64,000 nt of DNA from Tropicimonas sp047971885 (GCF_047971885.1 NZ_JBKEAE010000027.1:53633-117632); one strand, 5' to 3'; shown: positions 8,377 through 17,258, counted from the stretch's first letter. Notes: generated by a model from the letters alone, not told the origin. A program made the numbers and translations.

Positions 8377-9828
8377 ATGACCACAGTCATAAAAAACGGA
8401 ACCATCGTCACTGCCGATCTGACCTGCAGGGCGGATGTGCTGATCGACGGGGGAAAGATTGCCGAAATTGGCCCTGACCTGACGGGCGACGAGGTTCTGG
8501 ATGCAACCGGATGCTACGTGATGCCCGGCGGGATCGACCCGCACACCCATCTTGAGATGCCTTTCATGGGCACCTATTCGACCGACGATTTCGAATCCGG
8601 CACCCGTGCTGCGCTGGCCGGCGGCACGACCATGGTGGTCGATTTCGCCCTGCCCAGCCCCGATCAGGGGCTGCTCGACGCGCTCAGGATGTGGGACAAC
8701 AAGTCGACCCGCGCCCATTGCGACTATTCCTTCCACATGGCGATCACCTGGTGGGGCGAGCGGGTCTTTGACGAGATGCAGGAAGTGGTGGATCGCGGCA
8801 TCACCACCTTCAAGCATTTCATGGCCTACAAGGGTGCGCTGATGGTCAACGACGACGAGATGTACGCCTCGTTCCGGCGTTGCGCCGATCTGGGGGCGAT
8901 CCCGCTGGTGCACGCCGAAAACGGCGACGTGGTGGCCGAACTTTCGGCGAGGCTGCTGGCCGAGGGCAATGTCGGCCCCGAGGCGCATGCCTATTCCCGT
9001 CCGCCGCAGGTCGAGGGCGAGGCGACCAACCGCGCCATCATGATCGCCGACATGGCGGGGGTGCCGCTTTATGTGGTGCATACCTCGTGTGAGGACAGCC
9101 ACGAGGCGATCCGGCGCGCCCGGCAGCAGGGAAAGCGGGTCTGGGGCGAGCCGCTGATCCAGCATCTGACGCTCGACGAATCCGAGTATTTCGACAAGGA
9201 CTGGGATCACGCCGCGCGCCGCGTCATGTCGCCGCCCTTCCGCGACAAGCGTCATCAGGACAGCCTGTGGGCCGGGCTGCAATCGGGCACGCTTTCGGTT
9301 GTCGCCACCGACCACTGCGCCTTCACCACCGAGCAGAAGCGCTATGGCGTGGGCGATTTCACCAAAATACCCAACGGCACCGGCGGGTTGGAGGACCGGA
9401 TGCCTATGCTGTGGACCCATGGCGTGAATACCGGCCGGCTGACGCCGAACGAATTCGTCGCCGTCACCTCGACCAATATTGCCAAGATCCTCAACTGCTA
9501 CCCGCGCAAGGGGGCGATTCTTGTCGGGTCGGATGCCGATATCGTGGTCTGGGATCCCGCGAAGACCAAGACGATTTCGGCCGGTTCCCAGCAATCGGCC
9601 ATCGATTACAACGTTTTCGAGGGCAAAGAGGTGCGGGGCCTGCCGCGCTATACGCTGAGCCGGGGCCGGGTTGCCATTGTGGACGGCGAGGTGAGGCCCG
9701 GAGAGGGTCACGGCGAATTCGTCGCCCGTCAGCCCAACGGGGCGGTCAACCGGGCGCGCTCGACATGGAAGGAACTGACCGCGCCGCGCCCGGTGCAGCG
9801 CAGCGGCATTCCGGCGAGCGGCGTTTGA
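8377..9828 (+). CDS. hydA: Dihydropyrimidinase
   Basis: This amidohydrolase opens dihydrouracil or dihydrothymine to the N-carbamoyl-beta-amino acid. The binuclear metal site is visible: His56 and His58 (DPHTH), the Lys152 predicted to be carboxylated (FMAYKG), further His residues in VHAENGD and VVHTS, and Asp in ATDHCAF. I placed the start at ATG 8377 after GGGAG; 40 extra codons upstream lack family features. The product is 483 aa. It lies between the M20 hydrolase and a VOC gene in one plus-strand run, giving with PreTA a full pathway. Confidence 0.95.
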   Translation: MTTVIKNGTIVTADLTCRADVLIDGGKIAEIGPDLTGDEVLDATGCYVMPGGIDPHTHLEMPFMGTYSTDDFESGTRAALAGGTTMVVDFALPSPDQGLLDALRMWDNKSTRAHCDYSFHMAITWWGERVFDEMQEVVDRGITTFKHFMAYKGALMVNDDEMYASFRRCADLGAIPLVHAENGDVVAELSARLLAEGNVGPEAHAYSRPPQVEGEATNRAIMIADMAGVPLYVVHTSCEDSHEAIRRARQQGKRVWGEPLIQHLTLDESEYFDKDWDHAARRVMSPPFRDKRHQDSLWAGLQSGTLSVVATDHCAFTTEQKRYGVGDFTKIPNGTGGLEDRMPMLWTHGVNTGRLTPNEFVAVTSTNIAKILNCYPRKGAILVGSDADIVVWDPAKTKTISAGSQQSAIDYNVFEGKEVRGLPRYTLSRGRVAIVDGEVRPGEGHGEFVARQPNGAVNRARSTWKELTAPRPVQRSGIPASGV

Positions 9829-9844
9829 ACGCCGGTGCGAAGCG

Positions 9845-10276
9845 ATGAACCCGGCCATCGGGATCACCGGCGTTCTGGAATCGTCCGTCTATGTCGACGA
9901 TCTGGATGCGGCCGAGGGGTTCTATGGCGGGGTGCTGGGCCTGGAGCGGCGTGTCCGGGTGGACGGGCGGCATGCGTTTTTTCGCTGCGGTCGGGGGATG
10001 GTACTGACATTCATCCCCGAAGCCAGCCGCCTGCCAGCGCGCGCGGGCTCCCTGCCGGTGCCGATCCACGGCGCCACCGGCCCGGGCCACATCTGCTTTG
10101 CCATGCGGAAAGAGGCGATGCCGCGCCTGCGCGCGCGACTGAGCGGCGCCGGGGTGGCGATCGAGGCCGATTTCCGCTGGCCGAACGGCGCGCGGTCGAT
10201 CTATGTCCGCGATCCGGCGGGCAACAGCGTCGAATTTGCCGAACCGGGCATCTGGGATTTGGAACAGATAGAATGA
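9845..10276 (+). CDS. VOC (glyoxalase/bleomycin-resistance fold) family protein
   Basis: This 143-aa protein has the vicinal-oxygen-chelate layout of two beta-alpha-beta modules: SSVYVDDLDAAEGFYGGVLGLE at the N-terminus and IYVRDPAGNSVEFAEPGIWD at the C-terminus, with a Glu as probable metal ligand. It follows dihydropyrimidinase by 16 bases and precedes the ABC transporter genes, so it is probably cotranscribed. VOC proteins include lyases, dioxygenases and resistance proteins, and no reaction can be assigned. It is not a known step of pyrimidine reduction, which makes its place here notable. Confidence 0.85.
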   Translation: MNPAIGITGVLESSVYVDDLDAAEGFYGGVLGLERRVRVDGRHAFFRCGRGMVLTFIPEASRLPARAGSLPVPIHGATGPGHICFAMRKEAMPRLRARLSGAGVAIEADFRWPNGARSIYVRDPAGNSVEFAEPGIWDLEQIE

Positions 10277-10315
10277 CGACAGGAGACATCGGTTGATTAC
10301 GGGAACGGAACATAG

Positions 10316-11128
10316 ATGAACCCGACCGAGGCAGCGAGACAGGCCACCCCGGAACCGGTCATCAGGGCGCGGAAGCTCGACCTGACCTTCCAGACCGGCG
10401 ATGGCCCGGTCCAGGCCCTGCGCGATGTGAACCTGACCATCGGCAAGGGCGATTTCGTCAGTTTCATTGGTCCGTCAGGCTGCGGCAAGACCACGTTCCT
10501 GCGGGTCATTGCGGCGCTCGAACAGCCCACCGGCGGGGATGTCACCGTCAACGGCATGACGCCGGACGCGGCACGGCGGGCGCGCGCCTATGGCTATGTC
10601 TTTCAGGCGGCGGGGCTTTACCCGTGGCGGACGATCGCGCGCAACATCAAGCTGCCGTTGGAAATCATGGGCTATTCGCGCGAGTCGCAGGACGAGAATG
10701 TCGAACGGGTGCTGAAGCTGGTCGATCTGGAAGGCTTCGGCAACAAGTATCCCTGGCAGCTTTCGGGGGGGATGCAGCAGCGGGCGTCGATCGCGCGGGC
10801 GCTGGCCTTCGATGCCGATATCCTGCTGATGGACGAGCCTTTCGGTGCGCTCGACGAAATTGTCCGCGACCATCTGAACGAACAACTCCTCGAGTTGTGG
10901 GCGCGGACCGGCAAGACAATTGCCTTTGTCACGCATTCGATCCCCGAGGCGGTCTATCTTTCGACCCGTATCGTCGTGATGTCGCCCCGGCCGGGGCGGA
11001 TTACCGACGTGATCGAAAGCACGCTGCCGCGCGCGCGCCCGCTCGATATTCGCGACACGCCGGAATTTCTGGAAATCGCCCATCGCGTGCGCGAGGGGCT
11101 GCGGGCAGGGCATGCCTATGATGACTGA
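10316..11128 (+). CDS. ABC transporter ATP-binding protein (nitrate/sulfonate/pyrimidine type)
   Basis: This 270-aa ATPase powers the importer formed with the two permeases and binding protein downstream. It has Walker A GPSGCGKTT, signature LSGGMQQR, Walker B ILLMDEPFG and the switch His in FVTHSIPEA. It resembles the TauB/SsuB/ThiZ class. It starts 39 bases after the VOC gene and is followed by a small membrane-protein gene rather than directly by a permease. Context suggests uptake of pyrimidines or derivatives; the substrate is inferred. Confidence 0.93.
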   Translation: MNPTEAARQATPEPVIRARKLDLTFQTGDGPVQALRDVNLTIGKGDFVSFIGPSGCGKTTFLRVIAALEQPTGGDVTVNGMTPDAARRARAYGYVFQAAGLYPWRTIARNIKLPLEIMGYSRESQDENVERVLKLVDLEGFGNKYPWQLSGGMQQRASIARALAFDADILLMDEPFGALDEIVRDHLNEQLLELWARTGKTIAFVTHSIPEAVYLSTRIVVMSPRPGRITDVIESTLPRARPLDIRDTPEFLEIAHRVREGLRAGHAYDD

Positions 11129-11140
11129 GGCGGGCTGCGA

Positions 11141-11476
11141 ATGAGTACAACGTTTTCCCTCTGGCTCGGGGCGGCGATGGTCACCTTTCTGGCGGCATCC
11201 ACCACCCTGCGCGCATATGTCGATACGCCGGGGCCGGCGCTGCTGGTTGGTGCGCTGGCGCTCTATACCCTTGGCAACCTGATGATGGTGCCGCTGATGC
11301 GCGAGGGCGGGATGGGGGTGGCGATCTCGGTTTCGGCGGTGCTGCAACTGCTGATGGCGAATGCGGTGGCGTTCCTGTGGTTCGGAGAACGCCCGGCACC
11401 GCAACAGGCGCTGGGCATCGCGCTTGGCGTCATCGCCGTTGCCCTGATCGTGTTTCCGGCGGAGGGCCGCCAATGA
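11141..11476 (+). CDS. Small four-helix membrane protein (SMR/EamA-like)
   Basis: This 111-aa protein is almost wholly hydrophobic, with about four predicted transmembrane helices and a C-terminal helix LGIALGVIAVALIVFPAEG that resembles EamA or small multidrug-resistance proteins. It is unusual as the second gene of an ABC importer operon. Its stop overlaps the start of the next permease by four bases (ATGA), so it is coupled to that permease. It could be a half-size exporter, for example for a waste product, or an accessory subunit. Function is unknown. Confidence 0.8.
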   Translation: MSTTFSLWLGAAMVTFLAASTTLRAYVDTPGPALLVGALALYTLGNLMMVPLMREGGMGVAISVSAVLQLLMANAVAFLWFGERPAPQQALGIALGVIAVALIVFPAEGRQ

Positions 11477-12405
11477 TGCGTGCGGTCTGGCCGGTCCTGT
11501 GCGTGACGGTGGCGATACTCGCCATCTGGTACGCTGCCGTCGTGCCGATGAACATCAAGGAGGCGCTGACCCAGGCCGAGCGTGCTGGCGCAATTGTCGA
11601 TCCGCCCTCGGCCATCGAACGTCGCGATACCGGTGCGGTTGCGCTGGTGGCGCGCAATCCCGGGCATGCCGGCGCGACCTTCAACCAGGAGCGTCCGCGC
11701 CTGCCGGCGCCGCATCAGGTCGGCGCCGAGCTTTGGCAGACGACGGGCGAGATGGTGCTGAAGGGGCGCGGGTTTTCCAAGCGCAGCCTGATCTATCATG
11801 CCTGGGTCACGCTCAGCGCGACGGTGCTGGGCTTTGTCATCGGCACGCTGGCCGGGATCGCGCTGGCCATCGGCATCGTACACAGCCGGGTGATGAACAT
11901 GGCGGTCATGCCCTGGGCCATTGCCAGCCAGACCATCCCGATCCTTGCCATCGCGCCGATGATCATCGTGGTGCTGAATTCGGTTGGTGTGACCGGGCTG
12001 CTGCCCAAGGCGCTGATTTCGGCCTATCTCAGCTTTTTTCCGGTTGCCGTCGGCATGGTGAAGGGTCTGCGCAGCCCCGGCGCGATGCAACTCGACCTGT
12101 TGCATACCTATAACGCCAGCCGGTCCGAGATTTTCTGGAAGCTGCGGCTGCCGGCCTCGATGCCGTATTTCTTCACCTCGATGAAGGTCGCCATGGCGGC
12201 CTCGCTGGTTGGTGCCATAGTGGGCGAGATGCCGACCGGCGCGGTGGCGGGCCTGGGCGCGCGGCTGCTGGCCGGCAGCTATTACGGGCAGACGGTGCAG
12301 ATCTGGTCGGCGCTGTTCGGCGCCGCGATCCTCGCGGCGGTGCTGGTCGGCCTGATCGGGCTGATGCAGCGGATGACACTTGGGCGGATGGGAATGGACC
12401 GATGA
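11473..12405 (+). CDS. ABC transporter permease, first subunit
   Basis: This 310-aa inner-membrane permease (BPD_transp_1 type) begins with a signal-anchor helix and a periplasmic segment to about residue 110, followed by the transmembrane core. The EAA-like loop is near LLHTYNASRSEIFWKLRLPASMPY. I chose ATG 11473, which overlaps the preceding stop by four bases; the next codon is also ATG. The longer frame upstream runs through the preceding gene and is rejected. Its stop overlaps the second permease start by four bases. Confidence 0.92.
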   Translation: MMRAVWPVLCVTVAILAIWYAAVVPMNIKEALTQAERAGAIVDPPSAIERRDTGAVALVARNPGHAGATFNQERPRLPAPHQVGAELWQTTGEMVLKGRGFSKRSLIYHAWVTLSATVLGFVIGTLAGIALAIGIVHSRVMNMAVMPWAIASQTIPILAIAPMIIVVLNSVGVTGLLPKALISAYLSFFPVAVGMVKGLRSPGAMQLDLLHTYNASRSEIFWKLRLPASMPYFFTSMKVAMAASLVGAIVGEMPTGAVAGLGARLLAGSYYGQTVQIWSALFGAAILAAVLVGLIGLMQRMTLGRMGMDR

Positions 12406-13259
12406 GCAATATCTTCGGCTGGTCCGTTGCCTTTCTGGTCGCCAGTTCCGCGCTCAACATCGCCATGGCCAACGGCGCCGGGCGCGACCAGCCGCTGGCG
12501 CGCTTCCTTGTACCGACGCTTTTCGGGATCGGCCTTGTCGTCATGTGGGAGGGGGTGACGCGCGGGTTCGATGTACCCGGCGTGATCCTTCCCGCGCCAA
12601 CCGCCATCTGGGAACGGTTCGTATCCAGCAGAAGCATCCTGTGGCAGGATTTCGTCCAGACCTTCGTCAAGGGCGCCTTGAGCGGTTATGTCATCGGGGC
12701 GCTGGCGGCGTTCACCGTCGCGCTTCTGGTCGACAGCAGCGATTTCCTCCGCCGCGGTCTTCTGCCGGTGGGCAATTTCATGGCCGCGCTGCCGATTGTC
12801 GGTATCGCGCCGATCCTTGTCATGTGGTTTGGGTTCGACTGGCAGTCCAAGGCCGCTGTCGTGGTGGTGATGGTGTTCTTTCCCATCCTCGTGAACACGG
12901 TCGAGGGCCTGCGCGCCACCGACCGCATGCAGCGCGACCTGATGACGACCTATGCCGCCAGCTACCGGCAATCGCTGACCAGGCTGCGTCTGCCGGCGGC
13001 GATGCCCTTCATCTTCAACGGACTGAAGATCGCCACCACGCTGGCGCTGATCGGCGCGATCGTCGCCGAGTTTTTCGGCTCGCCGATCCGGGGCATGGGC
13101 TTTCGCATTTCGACCGAGGTCGGGCGGCTGGCGCTCGACATGGTGTGGGCCGAAATCCTTGTCGCCGCGCTCGCGGGCTCGGCCTTCTATGGCCTTGTCG
13201 CCCTGGTCGAACGGCGGGTCACGTTCTGGCATCCCTCGCAAAGGCGGCGACGATCCTAG
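12402..13259 (+). CDS. ABC transporter permease, second subunit
   Basis: This 285-aa permease pairs with the preceding one as a heterodimer. The EAA-like loop (TYAASYRQSLTRLRLPAAMP) is near residues 183-203, and about six transmembrane helices surround it. The start ATG overlaps the upstream stop by four bases. The family is that of SsuC/TauC/ThiX permeases. The binding protein gene follows after 34 bases. Confidence 0.93.
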   Translation: MSNIFGWSVAFLVASSALNIAMANGAGRDQPLARFLVPTLFGIGLVVMWEGVTRGFDVPGVILPAPTAIWERFVSSRSILWQDFVQTFVKGALSGYVIGALAAFTVALLVDSSDFLRRGLLPVGNFMAALPIVGIAPILVMWFGFDWQSKAAVVVVMVFFPILVNTVEGLRATDRMQRDLMTTYAASYRQSLTRLRLPAAMPFIFNGLKIATTLALIGAIVAEFFGSPIRGMGFRISTEVGRLALDMVWAEILVAALAGSAFYGLVALVERRVTFWHPSQRRRRS

Positions 13260-13293
13260 ATGAAACCAGGAAAAAACAACAGGAGGTAATACC

Positions 13294-14277
13294 ATGAAGA
13301 CAGTTCTGACCAGTGCGGTATCGGCACTAGCGCTTGCCTCGGCGGCACAGGCGGCCGACGAGGTGACGCTTCAGCTGAAATGGGTCACGCAGGCCCAGTT
13401 CGCAGGATTTTATGTGGCCCAGGATCAGGGCTATTACGAGGAAGAGGGGCTCGATGTCACCATCAAGCCCGGCGGCCCCGACATCGCGCCGGCGCAGGTG
13501 ATCGCCGGGGGCGGCGCGGATGTGGTGCTCGACTGGATGCCCTCGGCGTTGGCGAGCCGGGAAAAGGGCCTGCCGCTGGTCAATATCGCCCAGCCCTACA
13601 AGTCGTCGGGTATGATGCTGACCTGCTGGAAGGATACCGGCATCACCAGCCCCGACGACCTTCCGGGCAAGACCATCGGCGTGTGGTTCTTCGGCAACGA
13701 ATATCCGTTCCTGAGCTGGATGAGCAAGCTTGGCATCCCGACCGACGGCTCCGAAGGCGGTGTGACGGTGCTGAAACAGGGCTTCAACGTCGATCCGCTG
13801 CTGCAACGGCAGGCCGACTGCATCTCGACGATGACCTACAACGAATACTGGCAGGTGATCGACGCCGGCGTCAGCCCCGACGAGCTTGTCACCTTCAAGT
13901 ACGAGGATATGGGCGTCGCGACGCTGGAAGACGGCATGTATGTGCTGGAGCAGAATCTGACCGATCCGGATTTCGAGGACCGGATGGTGCGCTTCGTGCG
14001 CGCTTCGATGAAGGGCTGGAAATGGGCCGAGGAGAACCCGGACGAGGCGGCGATGATCGTGCTCGACAACGACGAGACCGGCGCCCAGACCGAGAAGCAC
14101 CAGAAGCGGATGATGAGCGAGGTGGCGAAACTGACCGCCGGCAGCAACGGAGCGCTCGACCCGGCCGATTACGAACGGACGGTCGCGACCCTGCTTGGCG
14201 GTGGCTCGGACCCGGTCATCACCAGGGAGCCCGAGGGTGCCTGGACCCATCAGATCTCGGACAAGGCGCTGAACTGA
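13294..14277 (+). CDS. ABC transporter substrate-binding protein, SsuA/THI5-like
   Basis: This 327-aa periplasmic protein captures the solute for the importer. A Sec signal peptide is evident (MKTVLTSAVSALALASAAQA, cut before ADEV). The mature part has the THI5/NMT1 pattern (LQLKWVTQAQFAGFYVAQDQGYY, then DVVLDWMPSALASREKG). Relatives bind hydroxymethylpyrimidine, riboflavin or other aromatic rings. In this operon a uracil/thymine-like ligand is the simplest guess. A ribosome site AGGAGG stands before the start, suggesting strong translation, as expected for a binding protein. Confidence 0.92.
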   Translation: MKTVLTSAVSALALASAAQAADEVTLQLKWVTQAQFAGFYVAQDQGYYEEEGLDVTIKPGGPDIAPAQVIAGGGADVVLDWMPSALASREKGLPLVNIAQPYKSSGMMLTCWKDTGITSPDDLPGKTIGVWFFGNEYPFLSWMSKLGIPTDGSEGGVTVLKQGFNVDPLLQRQADCISTMTYNEYWQVIDAGVSPDELVTFKYEDMGVATLEDGMYVLEQNLTDPDFEDRMVRFVRASMKGWKWAEENPDEAAMIVLDNDETGAQTEKHQKRMMSEVAKLTAGSNGALDPADYERTVATLLGGGSDPVITREPEGAWTHQISDKALN

Positions 14278-14294
14278 TATAACCGGGAAACGGT

Positions 14295-14315
14295 TGTGCG
14301 CCCTTCGGGCGCGCA
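14295..14315. terminator. Hairpin terminator after the ABC transporter operon
   Basis: GCGCCC-TTC-GGGCGC at 14298-14312 forms a six-pair stem, lengthened to nine by a G-T wobble and two outer pairs. It lies 17 bases after the binding-protein stop and just beyond the stop of the convergent gene at 14324. It could end transcription from both sides. No clear T-tract follows, as is common in this group. Confidence 0.6.
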
Positions 14316-14323
14316 TCCGCAGC

Positions 14324-14917
14324 TCAGCGTTGCAGGTCTATCGCCGGTGGTGCAGTGTCGAAGAGCTTTCGCAGGTCTTTGACCTGTGCGCCAAGCCGGT
14401 TGCCACCGGCCGCTTCTGCGGTCCCGGCCTGAAGGCTGCGATCGTCGTCACCGGTCCCGGACGATTTTCCGGCGTTGCCGGTATCGTTGTTTACGGGCGC
14501 GTTGGACAGGGCCTCTTCCCTTTCGAGTGCCTCGCCGTGAAGCCGCGCGATTTCCTGCGTCAGTTCGGTCGGAATGCCGGCGAATTGCTGTAACGGCGGA
14601 ACGGGCGCCCGCACATAGGCCGCGGGCACATCGGTTGCGGATTGCGCCGTGCCCTGCGTGGCGAAGGATACGCGCGGCATTTCCTGCGGATCGAGCGTGG
14701 TGTTTGCCGTCGCCGCCGTGGCGAGGACGGCCTTTACCGCCGATGTGCGGAGCGTTGCGTTTCTGGCAGAAGACGACTGACCGCCGCTTGCGGCAATCGC
14801 CATCGGCGTGCTTTCAGATGTCGCGATCACGCGGTTTCCTGCGCGCGCCGACCCGTTGTCGCCCGCCTGCGCCCCGGCGACCGCAAACGGAACCTGACCG
14901 TTGCCTATCAGTATCAT
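14324..14917 (-). CDS. Hypothetical protein, Ala/Thr/Ser-rich
   Basis: This 197-aa product is not recognised. It opens with MILIGNGQVPFAVAG, continues as a low-complexity Ala/Ser/Thr segment, then has a short helical part (ELTQEIARLHGEALEREEAL) and a Gly/Asp-rich tail. No signal peptide or membrane helix is apparent. The start at 14917 is preferred because the upstream 20 codons look unlike coding sequence. It is transcribed alone, convergent with the transporter operon and divergent from the Xre regulator. The gene is plausible from its frame alone. Confidence 0.5.
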   Translation of the reverse strand: MILIGNGQVPFAVAGAQAGDNGSARAGNRVIATSESTPMAIAASGGQSSSARNATLRTSAVKAVLATAATANTTLDPQEMPRVSFATQGTAQSATDVPAAYVRAPVPPLQQFAGIPTELTQEIARLHGEALEREEALSNAPVNNDTGNAGKSSGTGDDDRSLQAGTAEAAGGNRLGAQVKDLRKLFDTAPPAIDLQR

Positions 14918-15121
14918 GACCGGATCCCCCGAACGGAATCCCCACCGTATGACAGCCTGCGCCCGGCAGGTGAACATCCCGTTAACGCTGGTGTCACTGA
15001 AAATCCGGTGGTAATCGTCGACTATTCAATGATATTCTTGTCAAGTTTTCGATAGCTTCCGGGCCGGCCGGTAAATCGCGGCCATCCGGGCACCGGGAAG
15101 ATGCCGGGATTTGGAGGGGAG

Positions 15122-16435
15122 ATGCCGCGGAGCGCGCTGACGGGAAGCCGGATTCGCGAGCGCCGCCTGATGGCGGGCATCAGGCAGGGCGATCTTGCGC
15201 GCGCCGTCGGAATATCGCCGTCCTACCTCAACCTCATCGAACATAACCGGCGCCGGATCGGCGGCAAGCTGATCCGCGACATTGCGCGCGTGCTGGCGGT
15301 TGAGCCGTCGGTGCTGACCGAAGGGGCGGAGGCCGCCCTGCTCGACACCCTGCGCGAAGCCGCGGCGGGAAGTGACGATGCGATGCGGGAACTCGACCGG
15401 CTCGAGGAGTTCGTGGGCCGCTTCCCCGGCTGGGCCGGCCTGCTGGCCGACCTGCGCCGCCGGGCGATGGACCTCGAACATTCGATTGAGGTTCTTTCCG
15501 ATCGCATGACGCACGATCCGCTGCTCTCGGCTTCGCTGCACGAGGTTCTGTCGACGGTGACGGCAATCCGTTCGACGGCGGCGATCCTTGTCGAAACGCG
15601 CGATCTCGATCCCGAATGGCGCGAGCGGTTTCACCGCAACATGGCCGAGGAATCGGCGCGCCTGGCCGATAGCGCGGAATCGCTGGTGCGCTATCTGGAC
15701 GAGGCGAGTTCGGCCGAATTCTCGGCCACCACCCCGCAGGAAGAGGTGGAAAGCTGGCTTCGGGACAGGGGGTTTCACGTTGACGAACTGGAAACCGCCC
15801 CCGCCGCCGACCCCGGGGCGATCATTGCCGGGGCCGGCCGGTTGCAAAGCGCGGCGGCGCGCGCGATGGCCCACCGCTATCTGAAACGCTACCGCAGGGA
15901 TGCGGTGCAGATGCCGCTTGCCCCGTTCCGCGATGCGGCGGTTGCCTGCGGGGTCGACCCGGCGGCATTGTCGCGCCGGTTCGGCGCCACTCTTGCGGCT
16001 GTCTTTCGCAGGCTGGCAGCTCTGCCGGCCGGGGATATGGATGCGGAAATCGGGCTGGTGGCATGCGACGGATCCGGTACGCTGACCTTTCGCAAGCCTG
16101 TCGACGGGTTTCCGTTGCCGCGCTATTCGGGCGCCTGCCCGCTCTGGCCGCTCTATCAGGCGCTGTCGCGCCCGATGGTGCCGCTGCGTGCCACGGTCGA
16201 GATAGGGTCGCGCGCGCCGCGCAGGTTCCTGACCTATGCGATCTGCGAACCGGGCCTGCCCGGCGGGTTCGACGGCCCGCAGGTGCTGGAGGCCGCCATG
16301 CTGATCCTGCCCGAACAGGCGATACCGCCACAGCACGCGGAAATCGTGCAGGAAATCGGCACGTCGTGCCGGATCTGCCCGCGCGGCGATTGCGCGGCGC
16401 GGCGCGAGCCGTCGATCATGGCAGAGGTGTTTTGA
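15122..16435 (+). CDS. Xre-family regulator with DUF2083-type C-terminus (ScfR/RamB-like)
   Basis: The 437-aa protein has an N-terminal helix-turn-helix (RIRERRLMAGIRQGDLARAVGISPSYLNLIE region, residues 10-42). A long alpha-rich middle follows, and the end has a Cys cluster (TSCRICPRGDCAARREP). This is the layout of short-chain fatty acyl-CoA regulators such as RamB and ScfR, which control acetate or propionate use. ATG 15122 is chosen because GGAGGGGAG precedes it; ATG 15101 has no such site. It starts the plus-strand block with the receiver and kinase genes, 80 bases before the receiver. Confidence 0.85.
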   Translation: MPRSALTGSRIRERRLMAGIRQGDLARAVGISPSYLNLIEHNRRRIGGKLIRDIARVLAVEPSVLTEGAEAALLDTLREAAAGSDDAMRELDRLEEFVGRFPGWAGLLADLRRRAMDLEHSIEVLSDRMTHDPLLSASLHEVLSTVTAIRSTAAILVETRDLDPEWRERFHRNMAEESARLADSAESLVRYLDEASSAEFSATTPQEEVESWLRDRGFHVDELETAPAADPGAIIAGAGRLQSAAARAMAHRYLKRYRRDAVQMPLAPFRDAAVACGVDPAALSRRFGATLAAVFRRLAALPAGDMDAEIGLVACDGSGTLTFRKPVDGFPLPRYSGACPLWPLYQALSRPMVPLRATVEIGSRAPRRFLTYAICEPGLPGGFDGPQVLEAAMLILPEQAIPPQHAEIVQEIGTSCRICPRGDCAARREPSIMAEVF

Positions 16436-16515
16436 CAGTACCCCGACTTCGGGCAATAGTAGGCGGCAAGGCGGGTAACCAGGACCCTCCGCCCGGCCTT
16501 GGGGGGATACCACAC

Positions 16516-16899
16516 ATGCGCAAGCGCGTTCTGCTTGTAGAGGACGAGCCGAACATCATCGAGGCGATCCGCTTCATCCTGTCGCGCGACGGCTGGGCAG
16601 TGGACACTCATTCGAACGGCGCGACCGCGGTTGAGGCGGTATCGGCGCGCGCGCCCGATGTCATCGTGCTCGACGTGATGCTGCCGGGGAAATCCGGCTT
16701 CGACATCCTCAGGGAACTGCGCGAGGCGCCGGCAACCGCCAACCTGCCGGTTCTGATGCTGACCGCCAAGGGGCAGGGGCGCGACCGCGAACTGGCCGAA
16801 CGATACGGCGCCACCCGTTTCATGACCAAGCCGTTTTCGAACGCCGAGGTCCTGCAGGCGGTCAACGCGCTGCAATCGGGTGCCACCGAGGGCGCCTGA
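16516..16899 (+). CDS. Single-domain response regulator (CheY-like receiver)
   Basis: The 127-aa product is a receiver domain only. Asp10 and Glu11 form the acidic pocket, Asp53 (VLDVMLPG) is the phosphoacceptor, and Thr83 and Lys105 complete the active site. There is no output domain. Output must come through protein contact, as with CheY or DivK. The longer frame that begins inside the Xre gene is rejected. It lies upstream of a symporter-kinase with no receiver of its own, so it is the likely phosphotransfer partner. Confidence 0.93.
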   Translation: MRKRVLLVEDEPNIIEAIRFILSRDGWAVDTHSNGATAVEAVSARAPDVIVLDVMLPGKSGFDILRELREAPATANLPVLMLTAKGQGRDRELAERYGATRFMTKPFSNAEVLQAVNALQSGATEGA

Positions 16900-16923
16900 C
16901 ACCACCGGCGGGAGACGACCGAC

Positions 16924-17253
16924 ATGCCACCGCGACCGCAGGACAAATGGGACCAATGGGCGGAATCGTCGCTCGAACGGCGGGAGCGCACGTCGCGACG
17001 GCTGTTTCTTGGGCGCGAGATCTACCGCCGCCGCCGCATCATGGATGCGGCGCGCCTGTTGCCGGTATTCGGAACGGTGCTGTTTCTCATGCCGATCCTC
17101 TGGGCGGTGGAACGGGGTACGGCGGCCGGTGTGGTCTATCTGTTTTCGGTCTGGCTGGGCCTGATCCTCGCTGCCGCCTTCCTTTCGGTGCGACTGGCCG
17201 AGCCGCTTGAAGAGCACGGACAGGCCGAGGCGGACGAGGGCGAGGAACCGTAA
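16924..17253 (+). CDS. Small two-helix membrane protein next to the symporter-kinase
   Basis: This 109-aa protein has a basic, Arg-rich N-terminus (residues 1-40), two transmembrane helices (about 44-62 and 68-88) and an acidic tail. Size and position recall the small DUF4212-type or DUF485-type subunits beside acetate/SLC5 symporters, though I cannot confirm membership. It ends five bases before the symporter-kinase start and begins 24 after the receiver stop, so it is cotranscribed. It may be an accessory subunit of the sensor. Confidence 0.8.
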   Translation: MPPRPQDKWDQWAESSLERRERTSRRLFLGREIYRRRRIMDAARLLPVFGTVLFLMPILWAVERGTAAGVVYLFSVWLGLILAAAFLSVRLAEPLEEHGQAEADEGEEP

Positions 17254-17258
17254 GTCCG

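Noticed and set aside
16063..16515. An N-terminal extension of the receiver gene into the Xre gene
   Set aside because: The extension is out-of-frame shadow of the Xre C-terminus. MRKRVLLVEDEP is the normal receiver start.
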